From Candidatus Obscuribacter sp. (lineage in GTDB: Bacteria > Cyanobacteriota > Vampirovibrionia > Obscuribacterales > Obscuribacteraceae), in contig JADJQZ010000001.1 of assembly GCA_016712465.1 (NCBI GenBank), forward strand, positions 6,634,001 to 6,698,000: a DNA stretch of 64,000 nt. Direction: 5' to 3'. The notes under the pieces are model-generated. The model ran no database searches and was not told where the DNA came from. It worked only from the letters and a program-made list of their open reading frames with translations. The translations under genes were made by a program, and so were the position numbers. Shown piece by piece: positions 59,107 through 64,000 of the stretch. Each line of letters opens with the position of its first letter. The stretch's first letter is position 1.

Positions 59107-59829
59107 TCAGCGCAGGGCTGTCGCTTTGTGCTCGTCCAGCAACTGGTAGCGTACCGGCTCATCTTCCACAACCGGGTTACCCTTGGGGGTCATGAAGGGA
59201 AAGATGTTGTCGGTGTTGTCGTTGTTGGCCGTACAGGTCTCCAACATGATGGAGTCTTGACCGCCGGTAGGCACCTTGATGATATGCGAAAGTTCGCCGG
59301 GCAAGGTGATGGTTTCGCCGGGGTGAACGGTGATTTCGCCGTCGGCAGGCAGGTGGTGCCAGATGCCGTCCACGAGTACGTCCACATCTTTCTTGGACAG
59401 GCACTTGTCGGTTTCGGCCCAGGCCAGTTCAAAGGTCACGGGGGCGCCGGCGAGAACGGTGACTTCCTTGCGAGCTTTCTGGCGGTGGAAGTGATGAGGC
59501 TCGGTCTGGCCTGCTTGTACGAAGAGGTACTTGCGCGCGAAGCCGGTGACCGGATAGTGGTGGTTGCCCATCTGTGTAGGCGCGGTCAGGGGTTCACCCT
59601 TGTCGTCCACCAGGGGAGAGCAAAGCACCAGCACCACAAGACCGCAATTGGGGAAATCCCCGACACCGAAATCGACTACTTTCCAGCCCAGTTTCTGGTG
59701 ACGCATGCCGTCGGCGCTGGCTTCGAACTGATTGGGGGTCCAGTCGGCCCATCTGGGCAAGTGCACTCCCATTTGTTTGGCGTTTTCGATGGCTCGCTTA
59801 ATGGCGGCGTTGATTTCAGAACGTTTCAT
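59107..59829 (-). CDS. D-lyxose isomerase-like cupin protein
   Basis: A 240-residue protein resembling D-lyxose ketol-isomerases, metal-dependent cupins that interconvert D-lyxose and D-xylulose. Seen are the family lead MKRSEINAAIKRAIENAKQM, LGWKVVDFGVGDF, GQTEPHHFHRQKARKEV (the double His likely metal ligands, with a Lys/Glu that replaces the usual KxEDI) and TVHPGETITLPGELSHIIKV. The ATG at 59829 was chosen by family lead and AAAGG upstream; a longer frame to 59895 is less likely. C/G-ending codons group it with island H. Confidence 0.8.
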   Translation of the reverse strand: MKRSEINAAIKRAIENAKQMGVHLPRWADWTPNQFEASADGMRHQKLGWKVVDFGVGDFPNCGLVVLVLCSPLVDDKGEPLTAPTQMGNHHYPVTGFARKYLFVQAGQTEPHHFHRQKARKEVTVLAGAPVTFELAWAETDKCLSKKDVDVLVDGIWHHLPADGEITVHPGETITLPGELSHIIKVPTGGQDSIMLETCTANNDNTDNIFPFMTPKGNPVVEDEPVRYQLLDEHKATALR

Positions 59830-60149
59830 AGAAGGACCTTTTGTTGGTGGTTGGTGGTTACAGATAATAAGCCCTAAGTCGACAGTAGTGCTCAACTATT
59901 ACAGCAAGTTGCCGTAGCTGAGAGTGGGTCCTGATTATGGGCGCTTATTTCTGGGTTTTGTCTGTTTGGATCTGTTTTGCAGTTGAGAAGTTGATTGATA
60001 TCCTGAACCTAGCCTTTGGGCTCTTGCAATTGCAATCGCTACTGGGCTTTGTATCGTTTGTTGTAGTGCCCGGTCCGCTCTCGTGGTACATAGTTGGCAC
60101 GCACCAATGTGCTTCTCGTTTCTTGCCACTACTGCTATTTAAGGTGAGC

Positions 60150-60884
60150 ATGCTCTTCAGATCTGTCTTAGCGCTAAGGAAAGCGTCTTTCAGTCTTTCA
60201 CTGTGCCTGGCCTGTGGCGCCGCCTTTCTGCCTGTGCAGGCTCAGTATCAGGGGGGCGGCGCGCAACTGGAGGGTATGCTGGATGCCGTGGAGAATTCAG
60301 CCAATTGGTCCACCGGTAATGCTCAGTCGAGCGGTGGTCAGTTTCAGCAGCGTCCCGTCTATCAGAAGCCCTTCCTGAACCAGGGTGTGCCCTGCCACGT
60401 GCCTGTCCGTTCAGTGCCTACCCTTTCTTCCGGTCAGATGCTCAAGAGCTTGCAGCCTCAGCAGCAGAACGTCCATTTTACGCCCGGGCAAATGACTTAT
60501 CGACTGCTGCGCGCCGCCAACACCATGCCGGGAGGCGCCGGTGCGTCCAGGAGTTATGGCGGGGGCGGAATGAGCGGCGGTGGCGACGCCGCAAGCAATT
60601 TCTATCGGGCTCAGGATCAGGCTGATCGAGCCCGGGAAGCTTACGACAGGTCCTGGCACGGGGACAAATACAACCGCGAGCAAGCGGCGGAAGAGGCTCA
60701 GTATGCAGCGCGGCAGGCCCGCAGGGAAGCCGACGAAGCCTACGGCAAAGTCGGCCGTGGAGATGCCAACGCTCAGACCTATGCGGAGAAAGCCCTTTCT
60801 GCCGCTCAGGACGCGCAGAGTTATGCCGATAAAGCTGAGACTAATGCCGAAAGGGCAGAGGATAATTCTCGCCGGGGCTGGTAG
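60150..60884 (+). CDS. Secreted Ala/Gln-rich coiled-coil protein
   Basis: A 244-residue exported protein. The ATG at 60150 lies behind AAGGTGAGC and gives a standard signal peptide (ALRKASFSLSLCLACGAAFLPVQAQ, about residues 6-31). The middle is Gln/Gly/Ser-rich. The last 90 residues form an Ala-rich helix with regular charged spacing (AAEEAQYAARQARREADEAY; ADKAETNAERAEDNSRRGW), like alanine-zipper coiled coils in Lpp-type or envelope proteins. The C residue in the signal region (LACGA) could be a lipobox, but is not typical. Unknown function. Confidence 0.7.
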   Translation: MLFRSVLALRKASFSLSLCLACGAAFLPVQAQYQGGGAQLEGMLDAVENSANWSTGNAQSSGGQFQQRPVYQKPFLNQGVPCHVPVRSVPTLSSGQMLKSLQPQQQNVHFTPGQMTYRLLRAANTMPGGAGASRSYGGGGMSGGGDAASNFYRAQDQADRAREAYDRSWHGDKYNREQAAEEAQYAARQARREADEAYGKVGRGDANAQTYAEKALSAAQDAQSYADKAETNAERAEDNSRRGW

Positions 60885-60977
60885 GTCTGGTGGCTTGGAG
60901 CAGTACCGAAAACCTTTCTTTCAGCCCGGTGTGTGGGTTTTTTGCTCTTTGATACTATGCTATATAGCTGGAATTGG

Positions 60978-61011
60978 AAAAATGAGAGAGACCGGGATAA
61001 GTACCGGTCTC
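60978..61011 (-). terminator. Terminator of the NADAR-like gene
   Basis: An 8-bp stem (60988-60995 with 61004-61011, 8-nt loop) followed on the minus strand by TCTCATTTTTCC. Lies about 30 bp past the NADAR-like stop. The stem core GAGACCGG also occurs in the MFS terminator. Confidence 0.7.
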
Positions 61012-61037
61012 CCTCGGGATGAATGGTCAAGCGGTTG

Positions 61038-61493
61038 CTAGGGCTGTCCCTGCAACTTGGCGCGAATGCGCATCAGGCGGGAGCAGAACTCCTGCTGGGT
61101 GAGCACCGTTTCGCTGGCTCTGGTTTTGCCCATGCTGTGAGTGAGCACGGCTTTGCCGGTGGCCAGAAGCGCTCTTTTGGCACCTTCGTTTTGCGTGAAC
61201 ATGCATTCGAAGGCTTCGTCGAGCATGGTCTGAAATTCGTCCGAGTGGCGGTCGATTTCGCGGCCCTGCCAGAAGAGAGTCTGGGTGCGGAACCACTTCT
61301 TCTTCTTGCCTTTGAACTTGGCTGCTTTTCCGACCAGGGTGCAGACGAAGACCTGCATCTCCGGGCTGGAGAATTTGAAGCTCTGCAAGAGTCCTTCCAT
61401 GGACGCGCAGGCTACTCCCCGGAAGACGAAGGGGTGCGGTGAGAAGTTTGACAGGCTAGCCGAGGGCCAGCCGCTTCCAGATCCGATATCCAT
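61038..61493 (-). CDS. NADAR/YbiA-like protein
   Basis: A 151-residue protein like the NADAR/YbiA (DUF1768) family, N-glycosidases that act on NAD- or ADP-ribose-linked compounds; several are encoded by phages and in defence loci. Seen: SLSNFSPHPFVFRGVACASMEG (family SNF-x-P-x-x-F and SxEG), LQSFKF, VGKAAKFKG, FWQGREIDRHSDEFQ and the C-terminal TQQEFCSRLMRIRAKL. The Glu in SMEG is a candidate catalytic residue. GGAG lies 7 nt before the ATG. It begins the 3' half of island H, with a hairpin behind it. Confidence 0.72.
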   Translation of the reverse strand: MDIGSGSGWPSASLSNFSPHPFVFRGVACASMEGLLQSFKFSSPEMQVFVCTLVGKAAKFKGKKKKWFRTQTLFWQGREIDRHSDEFQTMLDEAFECMFTQNEGAKRALLATGKAVLTHSMGKTRASETVLTQQEFCSRLMRIRAKLQGQP

Positions 61494-61572
61494 GGCTGAC
61501 TCCTATTTGAATCGATTGGTTTAGAGCTGCTTCGGTCCGGGCGGCGATCAGCGCTTCGGCGCCATCGCGCTT

Positions 61573-61959
61573 TTACCTGGTCAGACGCTTGGTGACCGGG
61601 TGGGCCAGGAGCAGCAAGTTGATCAGCATGTTCAAGATGCCGATGGAAATGAGAGCGACCGCCAGGCTGGGCTGAAGGGTGATCAGCTTGATGGCCAGGA
61701 GCGGGACGGAGACCAGCACCAGGGCCTTGAAGAGGTCGAACTCATTGGCCGTGCCGCTGCGCCGCAAGAAGGGAATCCGGTCCAGGAAGTCGAACAGTCC
61801 GTTGAACGGGCGGAAGAGCTTGTTCTTGGTCTGGATGGGCTTGAGGGGGCGGTCGGTCTTGAAGAGCTGGGGATTGCTCAGGTAACGGTGCCAGAAGATG
61901 GCCGCCGTGAGAGCCAGGTTGGCTGCCAGAAATATTGCAGCCAGTATGGTCAGGTTCAT
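61573..61959 (-). CDS. Membrane protein, unknown function (island H)
   Basis: A 128-residue protein with an N-terminal helix (about residues 3-24), a soluble basic middle (YLSNPQLFKTDRPLKPIQTKNKLF) and two C-terminal helices (about 80-120, LFKALVLVSVPLLAIKLI and VALISIGILNMLINLLLL). The basic middle should face the cytoplasm. AGGAG lies 10 nt before the ATG. It sits between the NADAR-like and DUF502 genes on the same strand, each with a hairpin between. Family unknown. Confidence 0.65.
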   Translation of the reverse strand: MNLTILAAIFLAANLALTAAIFWHRYLSNPQLFKTDRPLKPIQTKNKLFRPFNGLFDFLDRIPFLRRSGTANEFDLFKALVLVSVPLLAIKLITLQPSLAVALISIGILNMLINLLLLAHPVTKRLTR

Positions 61960-62071
61960 AGAGTTTGGCTCCTTGTTCTTGAAAAGTGCTTAAAGGTGGA
62001 AAAGCGACGCAGGACGCCGAAGCTGGCAGGTTTACTGCTCACTCCGGCGTCCCTTGTGCCTTTCCGTGGTG

Positions 62072-62755
62072 TTACTTGTTCAGGCGAGGGAATTCGCCCG
62101 GCGACAGCACGCCCATGGAGACAACCAGCTTCAGACCGTCCTCGATGGAGATGTCTGTGGCGATGGTTTCCTCTTCCGGTACATACTGGGTGAAGCCGCC
62201 CGTGGGATTCGGTCCGTGGGGAACGAAGACGGCCAGGATTTTGCGTCCTGTGCCGGATTCCTTCAGCTCCTTGGTGACCAGACCGAGGGTGAGATGGTGA
62301 CCCGGAAAACGCAGGAAGACGCAACGCTGGAAGCTGGTGGCGTTGCCGTCACCGAAGGCTTCCATCATCTTGCGCACGGAGCGGTAGATGGCGTTGACGC
62401 CCGGGATGTGGATGAAAACATGGTCCACGAGGCGCAGACCCTGTTTGCCGATACGGAACGAAGCCAGCGCGCCCACTGCCATGAAGATGAAGCAGAGCAG
62501 GAAGACGCTGAGCAGTCCGTAGGTGGCTTCCATCCAGCCGGCGTATTCTCCGGTGAACCAGGTGGCAGGCAGAAGCCAGTGGGCGACAAGCCTGATGCCG
62601 CCGCCTAACCAGCCGTCCGCCAGGTCGAGAACGAACCGGAGGAGCCAGATGGTGACAGCGATCGGAAAAAGAAAGAAAAGCCCACGCATGAAGAAGGCGC
62701 GGAGCTTCGGCTCCTTGTCCTTGTTAGGGGAGCCGGGATTTTCGTTTGGGTTCAT
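62072..62755 (-). CDS. DUF502 family membrane protein
   Basis: A 227-residue protein matching DUF502. There are two membrane helices (about residues 22-45 and 75-100) and a conserved soluble part with IPGVNAIYRSVRKMMEAFG, AVFVPHGPNPTGGFTQYVPEEE and VSMGVLSPG. In cyanobacteria and plants members are membrane proteins of no established function; some are linked to chloroplast envelope processes. The ATG at 62755 has no good ribosome site. The upstream EEP nuclease gene is on the same strand. Confidence 0.9.
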   Translation of the reverse strand: MNPNENPGSPNKDKEPKLRAFFMRGLFFLFPIAVTIWLLRFVLDLADGWLGGGIRLVAHWLLPATWFTGEYAGWMEATYGLLSVFLLCFIFMAVGALASFRIGKQGLRLVDHVFIHIPGVNAIYRSVRKMMEAFGDGNATSFQRCVFLRFPGHHLTLGLVTKELKESGTGRKILAVFVPHGPNPTGGFTQYVPEEETIATDISIEDGLKLVVSMGVLSPGEFPRLNK

Positions 62756-62782
62756 TCGATGCTATCGGCTTCTGCCAAGAGA

Positions 62783-62802
62783 GGGTGTCCTTGTGGACAC
62801 CC
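62783..62802 (-). terminator. Hairpin after the EEP nuclease gene
   Basis: A perfect 8-bp stem (62783-62790 with 62795-62802) with loop TTGT, between the EEP stop (62841) and the DUF502 start. On the minus strand a TCTCTTGGC stretch follows, so termination would be weak. Confidence 0.6.
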
Positions 62803-62840
62803 CCTCCCGCAGAGCTAGGCCGACTCCTTTCCCTGGCTGT

Positions 62841-64000
62841 TTACTTGACGTCCATGACCACCGAGGCGTGGTCGGTGATGGCCCGCACCGGCAAGCCGGG
62901 CAGGTAGTTCAGGCTGATCACGTCCGGCTGACCGACCTTCTTGGACAGGCCGCGCTCCATGTAGAAGTCGAGACGACCACCCATGGTGTGCGTGCCGCGC
63001 GCGTCGGTCGGGTCCACGATGTTGAAGCCCGCGTTCTTGAGCGGGTCCAGGTCCGTGGTCTTGTCGCCGAAGGTGTTCCAGTCGCCCGCGATCAGGGTTT
63101 CGACGTTGGTCGAGCCCTTCAGCACGTGCGCGATGATCGTGGCCTGGTTGCGGCGCACGACACCGGAGACCTGCGGACCGCCGCGCATGGACTTGAGGTG
63201 CACGACGATGTACTTGCGGCGAGTGCCGTTGGTGGTGTCCTCCAGCTCCAGTTCATAGGCCGGACGGAGGTCCGGGATGCCCTGGACGTTGGCGACCGCG
63301 TCGTGGCTGGTGACCGAGATCACCTTGAAGCGGTTGTGGAGCACGAAGCCCACGGCCTGGTTGCGCGTGTTCGGCTTGCAGCAGTAGCTGGTGTAGCCGG
63401 GCACGAGGGTGGCCAGGTGCGCCAGGAAGCCGGGGTCGACTTCGGAAGCGAAGATCAGGTGCGCGCGCTCGACGATGAGCTTGTAGCTGTCCTGGAAGTA
63501 CTTCGCCTTGGCCGGGTCGCCGAACTCGAAGTTCTGCTCCCACATCACCAGGTCGCCCTTCATACCGGCATTGCCGGCAACGACGCGACGACCGGAGACG
63601 ATCTGGGTGACTGCCGAGAGGACGGCGCTGGGGCTGGGCAGCGGCCGGTTACCCGGACCGCCTTTTCCCTTGCCCTTGGACTTGCCGCCGCGAGCGAAGA
63701 GCAGGCCGTCCAGGTCGGTCGGAGACACCGTCTCCAACTTTCCCAGGAAGCCGCGCTTCTCCACCTGCTTCGGCGTCAGCCGGTCGAACATGGTGGGGTC
63801 CTCGGGGTACTTCGGGCGCGTGGCCTGCACGTGATCCGAGTAGGCCTGTTCGGCCTTGATCAGCTTGGCCAGGTCCTGCGGACGCAGCAACTCCAGCTCG
63901 GGACCTTCCTGCAGGTCGAGAACCAGTTCGATGCCGGTGTTCACGATGGACTTGGCCGGGGACTTCTTGGCGCCGGTCTTGGAAGTGCGACCATTGCCCT
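62841..64000 (-). CDS. Endonuclease/exonuclease/phosphatase (EEP) family protein, partial
   Basis: At least 386 residues; the frame stays open to the window edge and its 5' end is missing. The fold is the DNase I/EEP type: the catalytic Asn in IAGDWN, the terminal His in ITDHASVVMD, and an internal GYTSYCCKPNTRNQAVGFVLHN. A GTG in frame at 63944 could be an internal start, but the upstream residues (GRTSKTGAKKSPAKS) look like the basic tail that other island proteins carry. A Gly/Lys-rich linker (GGKSKGKGKGG) lies near residue 90. The substrate (DNA, RNA or phosphoester) is unknown. It is the most upstream gene of the island H minus-strand set. Confidence 0.85.
   Translation of the reverse strand, partial: GNGRTSKTGAKKSPAKSIVNTGIELVLDLQEGPELELLRPQDLAKLIKAEQAYSDHVQATRPKYPEDPTMFDRLTPKQVEKRGFLGKLETVSPTDLDGLLFARGGKSKGKGKGGPGNRPLPSPSAVLSAVTQIVSGRRVVAGNAGMKGDLVMWEQNFEFGDPAKAKYFQDSYKLIVERAHLIFASEVDPGFLAHLATLVPGYTSYCCKPNTRNQAVGFVLHNRFKVISVTSHDAVANVQGIPDLRPAYELELEDTTNGTRRKYIVVHLKSMRGGPQVSGVVRRNQATIIAHVLKGSTNVETLIAGDWNTFGDKTTDLDPLKNAGFNIVDPTDARGTHTMGGRLDFYMERGLSKKVGQPDVISLNYLPGLPVRAITDHASVVMDVK

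Noticed and set aside
1..64000. tRNA or rRNA genes
   Set aside because: Isolated TTCGA words (for example near 1438, 7370 and 9306) do not sit in cloverleaf contexts, and no rRNA-like stretches were seen.
1..64000. CRISPR array, transposase or prophage structural genes
   Set aside because: No regularly spaced repeats, no IS-type transposase, integrase, terminase or capsid protein was found. The 12-bp repeats at 18645 and 49513 are short tandem repeats only.

Overview
The window looks like chromosomal DNA from a Gram-negative-type bacterium: it has an ExbD/TolR protein, an AlgI/AlgJ-like O-acetylation pair, many proteins with Sec signal peptides, and Shine-Dalgarno-led genes (many GAGG or AGGAG). 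The families present (DUF4388 with a degenerate GGDEF, a TPR-matrixin, an anthrax-lethal-factor-like metallopeptidase, a DAC-domain sensor, TerD, SUFU, leucine dehydrogenase) recall large-genome Vampirovibrionia (Obscuribacterales-like Melainabacteria). That placement is a low-confidence guess from gene content. I see no rRNA, tRNA, CRISPR array, transposase or phage structural gene.

Two kinds of gene alternate. The background genes have mixed codon use and are mostly operonic or separated by plain spacers. They include a PhyH dioxygenase/glycosyltransferase/HPr-kinase-like/glycosyltransferase operon (0.1-4.7 kb), SUFU and secreted unknowns (7.5-9.8 kb), cytidine deaminase and a VWA protein (10-12.7 kb), a cytosolic zinc peptidase (12.7-14.1 kb), the MBOAT/SGNH pair (15.8-18.6 kb), DUF4388-GGDEF and a class III aminotransferase (18.8-21.8 kb), a matrixin with ExbD (22-23.8 kb), a diadenylate cyclase (30.2-31.5 kb), TPR, TerD and GNAT genes (31.6-36.1 kb), leucine dehydrogenase and secreted unknowns (39.3-41.7 kb), and a SpoT-like HD protein (49.5-50.2 kb).

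The second kind lies in islands with strongly C/G-ending codons, frequent strong hairpins between genes, long open frames antisense to the real genes, and often Lys/Arg-rich tails. Island A (5.3-7.2 kb): two membrane proteins and a HAD hydrolase. B (24.4-30.0 kb): an adenosine-deaminase-like protein plus six unknown proteins. C (36.2-38.6 kb): S1-domain protein, SPFH protein and a 47-residue membrane protein. D (42.9-44.3 kb): an unknown and NadD copy 1. E (47.5-48.8 kb): a frameshifted MFS transporter. F (50.4-53.3 kb): a tandem hotdog thioesterase and a possible HExxxH peptidase. G (55.3-58.3 kb): an SbmA/ABCD-type ABC exporter, a small unknown and NadD copy 2. H (59.1-64 kb): a lyxose-isomerase-like cupin, a NADAR/YbiA-like protein, two membrane proteins and an EEP nuclease running off the window.

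The islands are where I would look for something undescribed. Island B is a seven-gene block in which only the deaminase is recognisable, and it lacks one substrate-contacting Asp. The islands also carry several nucleotide/NAD genes (two diverged NadD copies, NADAR, HAD, deaminase). I cannot show that they form one system. Two spacers downstream of the NadD genes (near 44.5 kb and 58.5 kb) have promoter-like sequence and strong secondary structure and may encode small RNAs.
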